A stretch of DNA of 64,000 nt from Deferribacteres bacterium (GTDB lineage Bacteria > Zhuqueibacterota > Zhuqueibacteria > Zhuqueibacterales > Geothermadaptataceae): NCBI GenBank assembly GCA_020633655.1, contig JACKDF010000008.1:248001-312000 (forward strand), in the 5' to 3' direction. Below, piece by piece: positions 1-9,063 of this stretch (positions are counted from its first letter, which is position 1; each line of letters begins with the position of its first letter). Under the pieces are notes generated by a model. The model saw only the letters and a list, made by a program, of their open reading frames with translations. It searched no databases and was not told where the DNA came from. Position numbers and translations under genes: made by a program.

Positions 1-600
1 TCAACTGTTACGTGGAACACAGCACCAGCTTCAGGTGATTTATTAATTGAAGACTATACAATTCCTAAGAATAATCCATCAAATACGGAACCATTTAATG
101 TCTATGAATATGATGTTACAGCTTACGTTCAGGATGAAATCAATTTGGGTGATTATTTAGTTAGTTTTATGGCATTAGCTCCTACTTTAGAAACGGATAC
201 GGATACGGATATTCGTTTCTTTTCACTTGAAGGTGCAGATAGTTATGCTGATCTCAAAGAATGGCAGAAGCCAACGCTGGTCATCAATGGCGACATTGGA
301 ACCGGTGTTAAAGCGGACAACTCAACTTTGCCTGAGGAAATTGAGTTGCTACAAAATTACCCGAATCCATTTAATCCTGAAACAACAATTGAGTACAAAT
401 TGCCACAAACAACAAATGTGACCTTGCGCATTTTCAATATGCTTGGCCAGGAAATCGTGACTCTGGTTAACCATAAAAAACAAAGCGCCGGATTGCATCA
501 GGTGACATGGCAGGCGAAAAACATGGCATCAGGAGTTTATTTCTATAAAATTGAAGCCGGCCGTTTTGTGCAAACACGTAAAATGATGCTTTTGCGATAG
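1..600 (+). CDS. Secreted DNRLRE-domain protein with C-terminal sorting domain (5' end outside window)
   Basis: The reading frame is open from the first base, so the N-terminus is missing. The visible start (STVTWNTAP) and the later YDVTAYVQDE segment resemble the end of a DNRLRE/CBM96-like beta-sandwich found in extracellular proteins. A short linker leads to a sorting domain of about 80 residues with NYPNPFNPET, a LRIFNMLGQE segment, ASGVYFYKIEAG and a basic KMMLLR tail. In the FCB group such domains direct proteins across the outer membrane by the type IX system, where they are cleaved or anchored. No secretion machinery genes are in the window. The catalytic or binding part of the protein lies upstream and cannot be judged. 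Confidence 0.85.
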   Translation, partial: STVTWNTAPASGDLLIEDYTIPKNNPSNTEPFNVYEYDVTAYVQDEINLGDYLVSFMALAPTLETDTDTDIRFFSLEGADSYADLKEWQKPTLVINGDIGTGVKADNSTLPEEIELLQNYPNPFNPETTIEYKLPQTTNVTLRIFNMLGQEIVTLVNHKKQSAGLHQVTWQAKNMASGVYFYKIEAGRFVQTRKMMLLR

Positions 601-638
601 TATCAAATGACTAAAAGAATCAAACCATGCGTTAACTG

Positions 639-803
639 ATTTGCAAAAGTAACATCCATGGTAGTCATTCCGGTCGCCTGCTTTATGGCGTACCGGAATC
701 TCCAAGAGCCTACTGCAAACGAGGAGATGCCGTGATTCGATAAAAAGCATCGAACACGGCATGACTTAAAGAGATTGATTTGTAAGATACTACTTTTGCA
801 AAT
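639..803. repeat. Nested palindromic element in the gap before the propeller gene
   Basis: Outer arms ATTTGCAAAAGTA (639-651) and TACTTTTGCAAAT (791-803) are perfect 13-bp inverted repeats. Inside are two further hairpins. One is built on ATTCCGGT...ACCGGAAT (about 667-699) and one on ATGCCGTG...CACGGCAT (about 727-762). The inner part begins GTCATTCCGG and ends CATGAC, like the element at 18047-18185. It has no coding capacity. It is probably a small non-autonomous palindromic element, and mRNA from the region would fold strongly. Confidence 0.6.
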
Positions 804-852
804 TGCTACTAAATAAGTTCGAGAACTGCAATCACCAGAAAAGGATGTTAGT

Positions 853-3420
853 GTGCGAACCATGAACAAGAAAAAATGCTATACATTTGTTTTATTCTGC
901 ATTGTGTGTGCGGGTCTTTATTTCTGGAATACAAATCAAAATCCGGAAAAGCCGCCTTTGCGTGCTGGTTCCTATTATTCTTTGACTCTGATGAATGAAA
1001 TGCGCACTTATCCTTCAACGTCGCAAAATCAAACTGGTTATTACAGCGAATGGGAGGCGTACCATAAACCAAATGTAAATAAACTGGTATCACAAGGTGC
1101 GTGGGAGTCCATTGGACCGGTGAATTTAGGTGGCCGAACATTATGCATAGCGTTTAATTCGCTCAATCCCAATACTCTTTATGCAGGCTCCGCCAGCGGT
1201 GGTTTATGGCGCAGTTATACGGGTGGTAAGGGGGCGAATGCGTGGGAACGAATTTGGACTGGATTTCCAGTTCTTGCAGTTAGCGCAATCGCTGTTTCGC
1301 CTCAAGATTCCAACATAATATACATCGGTACTGGTGAAGTTTACGATTATCAGATTCAGGGGGGAACGGGGGGTGCGGTTCGTACAAGACGTGGCACTTA
1401 TGGAATCGGTATTTTAAAGACCTCAGACGGTGGGCTAACATGGGAGAAAAGCCTGGACTGGAGTTATGAACAGAAGAATGGTGTTTGGGCCATTCGCGTA
1501 AATCCTTTGAATCCAAATACCGTGTGGGCGGCAACTACAAAAGGAACATATAAGTCCAATGATGCCGGTCAAAACTGGACAAGGAAACATAGCGTGATAA
1601 TGGCTAATGATCTGGTACTAAATCCGGTTGATACAAATAAAGTAGTTGTAGCTTGTGGGAATTTTGATTCAAACGGATATGGAATTTACCAAACAGGTGA
1701 CGGAGGGCAAGCGTGGACGAAAGCCCAAGGTGCGCAAGACTATTTTCACGGCAAGATACAGCTGAGTATTCATAAAACAAATCCTGATATTTTATTTGCA
1801 AGTATTGGTGGAGGTGAGCAGTTCAGTTGGCTTTGCCGTTCAGAAGATGGGGGATTGAATTGGTCTATAATTAATACAACTGATTACGCCGCACATCAGG
1901 GCTGGTTTTCGCACGATGTTGCAGTCAATCCAATTAATCCAAATTCGCTCTTTGTAGTGGGCATTGACGCCTATAAATCTATCGATAGTGGTGCTTCTAT
2001 TAAAATTATCGCCGACAGAGACGGTTATGTCGGACAAGTTCCACCCGAAGGTCCGGAAGGCCCTTCCAATTATATGCACCACGATTATCATGATATTGTA
2101 TATCATCCATCTGATACAAATATTGTTTATTTCGCCAATGACGGAGGTATTTTTCGTACTTTGGATGGAGGTAAAAGTTTTGAAAGTTTGAATGGCAACT
2201 ATATAACCAGTCAGTTTTATTATGGATTTTCCTGTTCGCAAACGGATTCTAATTTAGCGCTTGGCGGTTTACAGGATAATGCATCGGTTGTGTATGATGG
2301 TAACAAAGAATGGCGGGTACGTTATCTGAGTCTTAGCGATGGGAGCTGGGCAGCTATTCATCCGCAGAATGATAGTATTCTTTATGCATCTAAACAGTGG
2401 ACACAAATTTATAAATCAGCCAATAAAGGTGAAACATGGAGCCCCTTATTATTGCCGCCTTGGGGCGGTTCAATGGCTTTTATTGCGCCTTTTGTAATTA
2501 GTCCCACGGATCCGGATGTGATTTATGCCGGTACTGAATTTCTTTATAAAACAATCGATAATGGGGTAAATTGGATAGAGACAAACAATGGAGAATCCTT
2601 TAACCGCAGTGGTATTTTTGCAATGGCGATCTCACAACAATCCAGCGATGTCCTTTATTTTACAACAATATACGGTTGGGATCGCCCCAGTGTTTGGCGT
2701 ACCAATGATGGTGGCGTCAGTTTTATCAATCTAACCGGCGATCTCCCACGCCGCTATTTTACCACAATCGCTGTCGATCCCACAAACGATGCGAATATTT
2801 ATGTCGTGCTTTCCGGTTTTGGAACATCGCACTGCTATCGCTCGATCGATTCCGGAAATACATGGATTGACGCCGGAGGAGGCTTGCCGGACGTACCGAC
2901 AAACGCGATTATCATCGATCCGGAATTCCCGAATAATGTCTACATTGGCAATGACTTGGGCGTTTATTTTTCCAGCGATTCGGGGAATACATGGCAGTTC
3001 TTCAGTGAAGGATTGAACGAAGCGACCATTGCAATGGACTTCAGTATTTCCGGTAGCAACCGAATGCTGCGTGTCGCAACGCATGGAAACGGGGCGTACC
3101 AACGAAAATTGATGGGTATCCCTCTAAGTGTAGCCGAAAATAAGCAGATTCCGGCAACATTTGAGTTGCATCAGAATTACCCCAATCCATTTAATCCATC
3201 GACAACCATCGAATACAGACTGTCAAAACCTTCATTGGTGCGGTTTACGATTTTCAATGAGCGTGGTCAGGTGGTGAAAACTTTAGTAAACAATGAGCTG
3301 CAAGTTGCAGGTAATCATAAAATTACGTGGCAGCCACAGCATATCGCTTCGGGTGTGTATTTCTATAAAATAGAAGCAGGAAAGTTTACAGAAACCCGGC
3401 GCATGACATTTTTGAAGTAA
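853..3420 (+). CDS. Secreted sortilin/BNR-type beta-propeller protein with sorting domain
   Basis: A protein of 855 residues. A GTG start is preferred because AAGGA lies 7 bases upstream; the ATG at 862 would be 16 bases away. The N-terminus has one hydrophobic segment (CYTFVLFCIVCAGLYFW), acting as signal peptide or anchor. The body is full of Asp-box-like repeats (SDGGLTWEKS, SNDAGQNWTRK, TGDGGQAWTKA, SEDGGLNWS, SIDSGNTWIDA), as in VPS10/sortilin-type and xyloglucanase-like propellers. The last 80 residues are a sorting domain (NYPNPFNPST ... FTETRRMTFLK). No glycosidase acid residues could be assigned, so an enzymatic role is open. It is most likely exported to the cell surface. Confidence 0.85.
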   Translation: MRTMNKKKCYTFVLFCIVCAGLYFWNTNQNPEKPPLRAGSYYSLTLMNEMRTYPSTSQNQTGYYSEWEAYHKPNVNKLVSQGAWESIGPVNLGGRTLCIAFNSLNPNTLYAGSASGGLWRSYTGGKGANAWERIWTGFPVLAVSAIAVSPQDSNIIYIGTGEVYDYQIQGGTGGAVRTRRGTYGIGILKTSDGGLTWEKSLDWSYEQKNGVWAIRVNPLNPNTVWAATTKGTYKSNDAGQNWTRKHSVIMANDLVLNPVDTNKVVVACGNFDSNGYGIYQTGDGGQAWTKAQGAQDYFHGKIQLSIHKTNPDILFASIGGGEQFSWLCRSEDGGLNWSIINTTDYAAHQGWFSHDVAVNPINPNSLFVVGIDAYKSIDSGASIKIIADRDGYVGQVPPEGPEGPSNYMHHDYHDIVYHPSDTNIVYFANDGGIFRTLDGGKSFESLNGNYITSQFYYGFSCSQTDSNLALGGLQDNASVVYDGNKEWRVRYLSLSDGSWAAIHPQNDSILYASKQWTQIYKSANKGETWSPLLLPPWGGSMAFIAPFVISPTDPDVIYAGTEFLYKTIDNGVNWIETNNGESFNRSGIFAMAISQQSSDVLYFTTIYGWDRPSVWRTNDGGVSFINLTGDLPRRYFTTIAVDPTNDANIYVVLSGFGTSHCYRSIDSGNTWIDAGGGLPDVPTNAIIIDPEFPNNVYIGNDLGVYFSSDSGNTWQFFSEGLNEATIAMDFSISGSNRMLRVATHGNGAYQRKLMGIPLSVAENKQIPATFELHQNYPNPFNPSTTIEYRLSKPSLVRFTIFNERGQVVKTLVNNELQVAGNHKITWQPQHIASGVYFYKIEAGKFTETRRMTFLK

Positions 3421-3446
3421 TGTACTCGGATTCGCAAGAATTAACT

Positions 3447-3515
3447 CGTTCCCAGGTTCTGCCTGGGAACGCGCATTGTGATGCGGCTCTGCCGCGACTG
3501 CAGGCAGGAGCCTGC
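3447..3515. repeat. Cluster of three short GC-rich hairpins
   Basis: This contains CGTTCCCAGG-TTCTG-CCTGGGAACG (3447-3471), GCGGC-TCT-GCCGC (3484-3496) and GCAGG...CCTGC (3500-3515) in succession. Hairpin sequences of the type GTTCCCAGGCTCTGCCTGGGAAC are common dispersed repeats in environmental bacterial genomes. The first hairpin follows the stop codon of the propeller gene but has no T-run, so a terminator role is uncertain. Confidence 0.55.
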
Positions 3516-3524
3516 GAACTGTGC

Positions 3525-3855
3525 GGGGCTGAGTCAAAACATAATTTTAGAGCATAAATATGCAATTTGATGTATATGCGTTTTTGAATGCTTGAAAACA
3601 GGCGGAGCAAAGCGACCGCCAGCCAACTCCCCTTCTGGAAGGGGTGGGCCCGTAAGGGCTCGGGGTAGGTAAGGTTCGAGCGTAATAATTCATGTGAAGG
3701 AGTGAGTTCTACACCGAACCCACCCCTGATCACGAAAAAATGCTTCGCTTTTTTCGCTGATCTGTCCCCTCCCAAGATGGGATTTTAAATGCAAATTGCC
3801 GCACATACATAAAATTGTATAAATATTTTTTGATTTCATGTTTTGACTCAGCCCC
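3525..3855. mobile_element. MITE-like element with 18-bp terminal inverted repeats (copy 1)
   Basis: The ends are perfect 18-bp inverted repeats, GGGGCTGAGTCAAAACAT (3525-3542) and its complement (3838-3855). The similarity continues imperfectly about 40 bases inward on both sides. The 331-bp interior has no credible gene. It contains further hairpins, one at CCCCTTCTGGAAGGGG and one at CGAAAAAATGCTTCGCTTTTTTCG. The same ends bound a 109-bp element at 52239-52347. No clear target-site duplication is visible. It looks like a non-autonomous element whose transposase is elsewhere. It occupies most of the gap between the propeller and sulfatase genes. Confidence 0.7.
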
Positions 3856-3895
3856 GAAATTTAACCTTGTAACGAGATTCAAATTGTGGCTTCAA

Positions 3896-5467
3896 ATGAA
3901 AAATATTCCCATTTGCATACTTTTCTTTTTAGGTTTTATTTCCTGTCAAACACAATCCAGCCAGAACAGTGAAAAACCTAACATTATTCTGATTCTTGCG
4001 GATGATCTGGGATATTCCGACCTCGGCTGTTATGGCAGTGAAATCCAGACGCCTAACTTGGATAAGATGGCTGAAAATGGCATCCGCTTTAATCGTTTCT
4101 ACAACCAGGCTCGTTGCTGTCCATCGCGGGCAGCACTCTTGACCGGATTATATGCACACAATGCCGGTATGGGTGGCATGGTTTCTCATATCGGAGAGAA
4201 ACGCGAAGATGGTCCGTACCAGGGCTATTTGAGTCGCGATGTTGTGACGATTGCAGAAGCGTTGCAGGAAACCGGCTATCACAGTTATATTTCCGGTAAA
4301 TGGCATGTTGGGGAAGATCAGGAAAATTGGCCTTTGCAGCGGGGATTTGAACGCTATTTCGGGTTAATCAGCGGCGCAAGCAGTTATTTTGAACTCATAA
4401 AAAACCAACCGCGGCATCGTCAAATGGCTCTGGATGATAAATCCTGGGAACCCCCCGCCGAGGGATTCTACATGACGGACGCCATAACCGATTATGCCAT
4501 TCAATGGATTGATGAACATCAGCAGAAATACGATTCACCGTTTTTTTTGTATGTTGCCTACACAGCGCCCCACTGGCCACTGCATGCCTTGCCCGAAGAT
4601 ATCGAAAAATATGCAGGAAAATTTACTGCCGGTTGGGATAGTTTACGTGTGCGCCGGTTTCAACGATTGCGCGACATAGGCTTAATTGATGAAAATACGC
4701 AGCTCTCGATACGTCCTGATGAAATTCCTGCCTGGGAAAGTGTGAAAAACCAGGAAGAATGGGCGCGGAAAATGGAAGTGTATGCAGCCATGATCGATCG
4801 CATGGATCAGGACATCGGGCGCATTATGAATAACCTGAAAGAAAAAAAGCAGTTCGACAACACCCTTATTCTTTTCCTCTCAGACAATGGCGCCAGCGAT
4901 GAGAACATCGAAGGGAGAAAGTTAAACAATCCCTCTGTTCCCATCGGTTTACAAGGCTCCTACACTGCTTACCAGACACCATGGGCACACTTGTCCAACA
5001 CACCTTTTCGCTATTTTAAAAAACGTGTGCACGAGGGCGGCATTACGTCTCCGTTTATTGCCCATTGGCCTGCCGGCATTCACAACAAAGGGGAAATCCT
5101 TAGTCAGACCGGACATATCATCGACCTGATGCCAACCTTTTTGGAAATCGCTGGTGTTGAGTTACCCGAACAATTTACCGGACATGAAATCAATATTTTG
5201 GATGGCGTCAGTTTAGCGCCAGCGCTGACAAAGGCAAATGTCGTATCTCGCGACGCGTTGTACTGGGAACACGAAGGCAACCGAGCCTTACGGCAAGGGA
5301 AATGGAAACTTGTAGCACTCAAGGGGAAAGAATGGCAATTGTATAATTTGCAGCGTGATGGATCAGAAACAACAGACCTGTCACACATTTACCCCGACAC
5401 AGTGGAAATACTGAAAAATAAATATGAAGAATGGGCCAGGAAAGTGGGTGTTTATGAAAAACACTAA
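3896..5467 (+). CDS. Sulfatase (arylsulfatase family), putative lipoprotein
   Basis: A protein of 523 residues in the type I sulfatase family, which hydrolyses sulfate esters of sugars or aryl compounds. The start is placed at the ATG opening MKNIPICILFF, which gives a proper signal; upstream codons in frame would be read through the right arm of the 3525-3855 repeat element. A lipobox-like ending (GFIS-C17) suggests lipid anchoring. Asp36-Asp37 (ADDLGYSD) are metal ligands. Cys74 in CCPSRAALLTG is the residue matured to formylglycine. SDNGA is a further active-site signature. The 3' end overlaps the GH2 gene by 14 bases, so the two are translated together and probably act on one sulfated glycan. 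No formylglycine-generating enzyme gene is visible here. Confidence 0.92.
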   Translation: MKNIPICILFFLGFISCQTQSSQNSEKPNIILILADDLGYSDLGCYGSEIQTPNLDKMAENGIRFNRFYNQARCCPSRAALLTGLYAHNAGMGGMVSHIGEKREDGPYQGYLSRDVVTIAEALQETGYHSYISGKWHVGEDQENWPLQRGFERYFGLISGASSYFELIKNQPRHRQMALDDKSWEPPAEGFYMTDAITDYAIQWIDEHQQKYDSPFFLYVAYTAPHWPLHALPEDIEKYAGKFTAGWDSLRVRRFQRLRDIGLIDENTQLSIRPDEIPAWESVKNQEEWARKMEVYAAMIDRMDQDIGRIMNNLKEKKQFDNTLILFLSDNGASDENIEGRKLNNPSVPIGLQGSYTAYQTPWAHLSNTPFRYFKKRVHEGGITSPFIAHWPAGIHNKGEILSQTGHIIDLMPTFLEIAGVELPEQFTGHEINILDGVSLAPALTKANVVSRDALYWEHEGNRALRQGKWKLVALKGKEWQLYNLQRDGSETTDLSHIYPDTVEILKNKYEEWARKVGVYEKH

Positions 5468-8060
5468 AATATCTATTCAAATTCTCCTCCTGTTTGTTGT
5501 TATGAACCTAAATGTTAGCAATATTTCAGCGAACGAAAGCAATCCGCGCACTCGATTTACAATCAATGACAATTGGCGTTTCTTTTTTTCGGATTCCATA
5601 TTGGCGTTATCCGAATTGCCAGCAAAAGGCTGGCAACAAATCAATTTGCCCCACACCTGGAACATTAACGATACGCCAACGGATACCTCAACGTATCGAC
5701 GCGGTATTGGCTGGTATAAAAAACAGTTGCGACTGCCGAGTTCAACTGATGGGAAACGAATATTTCTTCACTTTGAAGGTGCCAATCAAATCAGCGATGT
5801 CTATGTCAATGAGAAAAAAGTTGGCAGCCACATCGGCGGTTATACAGCTTTCATATTTGATGTTTCTGATTTTATCAATAGAGATGACCGTGCAAACACG
5901 ATCACCGTTCGGGTAGACAATCGGTTTAATAAAAACGTGCCACCACTTTCAGCCGATTTTACTTTTTACGGTGGCATCTACCGCGATGTTTGGTTAACGG
6001 CAACTAACTCTGTCCATTTTTCACTCGAAGATTACGGCTCGAACGGAATTTACATTTCTACACCGTATGTTTCTGCTGAAAAAGCACAGATTGTAATTGA
6101 AAGTATCCTTCGAAACCAATCCAATCAGAATGAAAATCTCACAATAAAGCATACCGTTTATTCGCCATCGGGTGAAATAAAGACAATGCAAGAAATAAAC
6201 GTTCACGTCAAAGCGTATGAACAGAACAGTCTTAAAACCAAATCAATTACATTGGACGATCCCAAACTCTGGTCGCCGGATAATCCGAATCTTTATTCGG
6301 TGCAAAGTGAAATATTTGCAGAGGGAAAATTAATCGACAGGGTATTCAATCCGTTGGGATTGCGTTGGTTTACCATGCACGCCGATTCAGGATTTTTTCT
6401 CAATGGCAAGCATTTGAAACTCGTCGGCACAAACAGGCATCAGGATTATAAAGGGCTCGGTAATGCCTTGCCGGATCGATTGCACTACAATGACCTGAAA
6501 ATGATAAAGGATGCGGGTTTCAATTTCGTGCGTCTGGCGCACTATCCACAAGACCCCGCTGTGCTCGAGGCTGCTGATAAATTAGGATTAATCATTTGGG
6601 AGGAAATTCCCATTGTCAATTATGTCACTCAATCGCAAATGTTTGCTGATAATTCTGCAACGATGTTAAAAGAGATGCTGCATCAGCACTACAATCATCC
6701 ATCCATAGTTTTTTGGGGATTTATGAATGAAATTTTCCTGCATGATGCGGATGGAAACCGAAACAGGGAAATGAATTTGCCGGATGAATACCTGGAATGG
6801 ATACCCGAGCTTGCAGGTACATTGAATTCTGTGATTAAGAAATTTGATCCCGCACGTAAAACTGTCATGGCCGCACACCATAGTGATCTATACGACAAAA
6901 CGGGTTTGACAGGGATAACTGACGCTATGGGATTTAATTTATATCAAGGCTGGTATTCGAGCAAATTTGAACACTTTGGTGAGTTTATCGATAGCATGCA
7001 CAAAAATCATCCCGACAGAAATATAATAATAAGCGAGTATGGCGCCGGCAGCGATGAACGCATCCATTCCAACAAACCTGTGCGTTTCGATTTTTCCAGC
7101 GAGTATCAGCAAAATTACCATGAAAGCTATCTGAAACAAATCCAGGAACGCGATTATTTAATTGCTACTGCAGTTTGGGCGCAAAATGATTTCGGCTCCG
7201 ACCGGCGAATCGATACCAAGGCAAAATTAAACCAAAAAGGCTTGCAATACTATGATCGTCGCCCAAAAGATATTTACTATTATTACCAGGCTGCACTAAG
7301 GGATAAACCGGTCGTGCACATTGCCTCCCACGACTGGACGACGCGATGCCCCTCGATCGATGGCTCGAAAAGTTATCCCTTCAAAATATACAGTAACTTT
7401 TCCCAATTGGATATTTTTATAGATGGCATTTTCTTTCAAACATTTGAAGTGGACACTTCAAATATATTGAATTTTAATTTGCAACTCGACATCGGTAAGC
7501 ACGAAATAGAAGCACGTGGAAAGTTAGGCAATACCGTCCATTCTGATCACGTTTTGGTCGACGTTGTGAGTAGCGCCATTGATTCACACTATGCGGAAAT
7601 TGCAGTGAATGTAGGTTCGGATGGACAGTTTATCGATGCAACCCAGATGGTTTGGCAAAACGATCGGCCATTTGTTGACGGTGCTTTCGGTTACGAAGGT
7701 GGTGAACCACGACCGATTTCTGGCTCAAAGCTTGTTCTCGGGACTGAGAATGAGCCTGTTTACCAAACATACCGCGAAGGTATCCATTCTTATTCTTTTC
7801 ACGTTCCGCAAGGATGTTACGAAGTCGAATTGTGCTTTGCAGAATTTGTGCATCAATCTGCCGGTGAACGGATGATGGACATTTTTATCAACGGAAATCC
7901 TGCTTGGAAAGGTCTTGATTTAGTTAGGGATTATGGTTATTTGCAGGCGGCATGTAGAAAATTTGAAGTTGAGTCAGGGAATTCGAAAAGAATTGAGATT
8001 AAGTTTGTCCCTAATAAAGGTAAGACTATATTAAACGGTGTTTGTATTAGAAAAAAATAG
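5454..8060 (+). CDS. Glycoside hydrolase family 2 with C-terminal malectin-like domain
   Basis: A protein of 868 residues. The start is taken at MKNTKISIQILLLF, preceded by AGGAAAG at good spacing, and gives a clear signal peptide. The order is a GH2 sugar-binding jelly roll (WQQINLPHTWN ... GIGWYKKQLRLP), an Ig-like sandwich, and a TIM barrel with the acid/base at about Glu426 (WGFMNEIF) and the nucleophile at about Glu528 (IISEYGAG). A malectin-like carbohydrate-binding domain covers roughly residues 710-866 (INVGSDGQ-like start, DGAFGYEGGEP). This layout fits beta-galactosidases or related exo-enzymes; the substrate is not fixed by the sequence. It has no sorting domain, so it is probably periplasmic. 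Overlap with the sulfatase gene points to one transcript and stepwise removal of sulfate and sugar. Confidence 0.9.
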   Translation: MKNTKISIQILLLFVVMNLNVSNISANESNPRTRFTINDNWRFFFSDSILALSELPAKGWQQINLPHTWNINDTPTDTSTYRRGIGWYKKQLRLPSSTDGKRIFLHFEGANQISDVYVNEKKVGSHIGGYTAFIFDVSDFINRDDRANTITVRVDNRFNKNVPPLSADFTFYGGIYRDVWLTATNSVHFSLEDYGSNGIYISTPYVSAEKAQIVIESILRNQSNQNENLTIKHTVYSPSGEIKTMQEINVHVKAYEQNSLKTKSITLDDPKLWSPDNPNLYSVQSEIFAEGKLIDRVFNPLGLRWFTMHADSGFFLNGKHLKLVGTNRHQDYKGLGNALPDRLHYNDLKMIKDAGFNFVRLAHYPQDPAVLEAADKLGLIIWEEIPIVNYVTQSQMFADNSATMLKEMLHQHYNHPSIVFWGFMNEIFLHDADGNRNREMNLPDEYLEWIPELAGTLNSVIKKFDPARKTVMAAHHSDLYDKTGLTGITDAMGFNLYQGWYSSKFEHFGEFIDSMHKNHPDRNIIISEYGAGSDERIHSNKPVRFDFSSEYQQNYHESYLKQIQERDYLIATAVWAQNDFGSDRRIDTKAKLNQKGLQYYDRRPKDIYYYYQAALRDKPVVHIASHDWTTRCPSIDGSKSYPFKIYSNFSQLDIFIDGIFFQTFEVDTSNILNFNLQLDIGKHEIEARGKLGNTVHSDHVLVDVVSSAIDSHYAEIAVNVGSDGQFIDATQMVWQNDRPFVDGAFGYEGGEPRPISGSKLVLGTENEPVYQTYREGIHSYSFHVPQGCYEVELCFAEFVHQSAGERMMDIFINGNPAWKGLDLVRDYGYLQAACRKFEVESGNSKRIEIKFVPNKGKTILNGVCIRKK

Positions 8061-8135
8061 AAACGAGTCATCCAGATAAAAAAAAGATGAAAAACATATT
8101 GTATTGAATTTTAAATTACAAAAATTAGTTTTTAT

Positions 8136-8276
8136 ATGTGTTTTATCTTAGACTTTAATTTTTTTTCTGGCGAAGTACGTTATGCCTGGTCGAATCCGAT
8201 AAAAGCTAATCTATATAATAAACCAGGGTTGTCAGCTTCAACTTTTCACACAGATAATGGGGCATATAAAGAATAA
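8136..8276 (+). pseudogene. Remnant of the C-terminus of a sialate O-acetylesterase
   Basis: In the frame starting at 8136, the end reads GEVRYAWSNPIKANLYNK followed by PGLSASTFHTDN and a stop. The intact esterase gene downstream ends VRYSWSSNPSQANLYNKEG, LPASPFRTDSWEN and stop. The match covers about 35 codons including the stop and is unmistakable. The rest of the gene is absent; upstream sequence is AT-rich and unrelated. This is the tail of a second, lost copy of the esterase. Confidence 0.8.
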
Positions 8277-8320
8277 TAGACAAACCTAAACGATAAAAGT
8301 ATTTAGAAAAGGAAAATATA
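8277..8320 (+). pseudogene. Fragment of a PhoD-type gene, now the leader of the next gene
   Basis: Bases 8279-8318 align without gaps to 13694-13733 inside the PhoD gene. GACAAAC matches, then 9 mostly different bases, then 24 identical bases encoding KVFRKGKY. In this copy the frame reads RQT-stop-TIKVFRKGKY, so it is dead. The order esterase tail then PhoD piece repeats that of the intact pair downstream, so an ancestral duplicate pair collapsed here. The AAAAGGAAA stretch now serves as ribosome binding site for the SGNH gene. Confidence 0.65.
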
Positions 8321-8980
8321 ATGAGAGAATTTCGAGACAAACACATTATTATTTTAGTCCTTGTAGTTGCATTAACAAGTTGTATGCAAGAAAAGCCTAA
8401 AATATTAATAGTTGGAGATTCAATTTCTCTGGGATATACTCCATTTGTTCAGAAAAATCTAAAGAATATTGCAGATGTCTCTCATAATCAGGGAAATGCT
8501 CGAGATACAGGAACAGGTTTGGAAAATATTGAAGCATGGATTGCCAATAATAAATGGGATATTATCCAATTCAATTGGGGATTATGGGATTTATCTTATA
8601 TAAATCCAAATTCAAAAGAACAATTTAATATGGATAAAATTAACGGTAAGGTTACATTTAATGTTCATGATTATGGACACAATTTAGAATCAATTATTAA
8701 GCTGATAAGAAAAAAATCTGATGCTAAATTGATTTTTGTAACAACTTCTTTTGTGCCAGAAAATGCAGCTGGAAGATTTAAGGAAGATGCAATCAGATAT
8801 AACCAAATGGCAGAAAAAATCATGATAGACAATGACGTAATTATCAATGATATTTATGAAATATCAATAAAAATCCATAGTCAATATGGTTTAAAACCTG
8901 ACAATGTCCATTATTTACCCGAGGGCTATAAGGAATTAGGCTTGCAGATTTCAGATTTTCTTAAAAGTGAAATTAGATAA
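8321..8980 (+). CDS. SGNH/GDSL hydrolase lipoprotein
   Basis: A protein of 219 residues. The N-terminus has a hydrophobic stretch ending in a lipobox (VALTS-C21), suggesting a membrane-anchored exported protein. The GDS block at residues 32-34 (ILIVGDSISLGY) carries the nucleophile Ser34, and the C-terminal PDNVHY gives the Asp194-x-x-His197 pair. These are the block I and block V signatures of SGNH esterases, often carbohydrate deacetylases in such loci. The gene is clearly more AT-rich than its neighbours and stands on the debris of an esterase-PhoD pair, so recent arrival by transfer is likely. The substrate is unknown; removal of acetyl groups from a glycan is an inference from context. 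Confidence 0.85.
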   Translation: MREFRDKHIIILVLVVALTSCMQEKPKILIVGDSISLGYTPFVQKNLKNIADVSHNQGNARDTGTGLENIEAWIANNKWDIIQFNWGLWDLSYINPNSKEQFNMDKINGKVTFNVHDYGHNLESIIKLIRKKSDAKLIFVTTSFVPENAAGRFKEDAIRYNQMAEKIMIDNDVIINDIYEISIKIHSQYGLKPDNVHYLPEGYKELGLQISDFLKSEIR

Positions 8981-9063
8981 ATGCCTCATTGAATATGAAT
9001 AATTAAATGGGTTAACAATGTAGCTTCTAAATATGGTGAGCGAATTATATGAGATAGTCAAAA

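Noticed and set aside
853..3420. Calling the large propeller protein a sialidase or xyloglucanase
   Set aside because: Asp-box repeats are clear but the catalytic residues of neither family could be placed.
3815..3895. Longer N-terminus for the sulfatase
   Set aside because: The extra residues are the translated arm of a repeat element and would block the lipoprotein signal.
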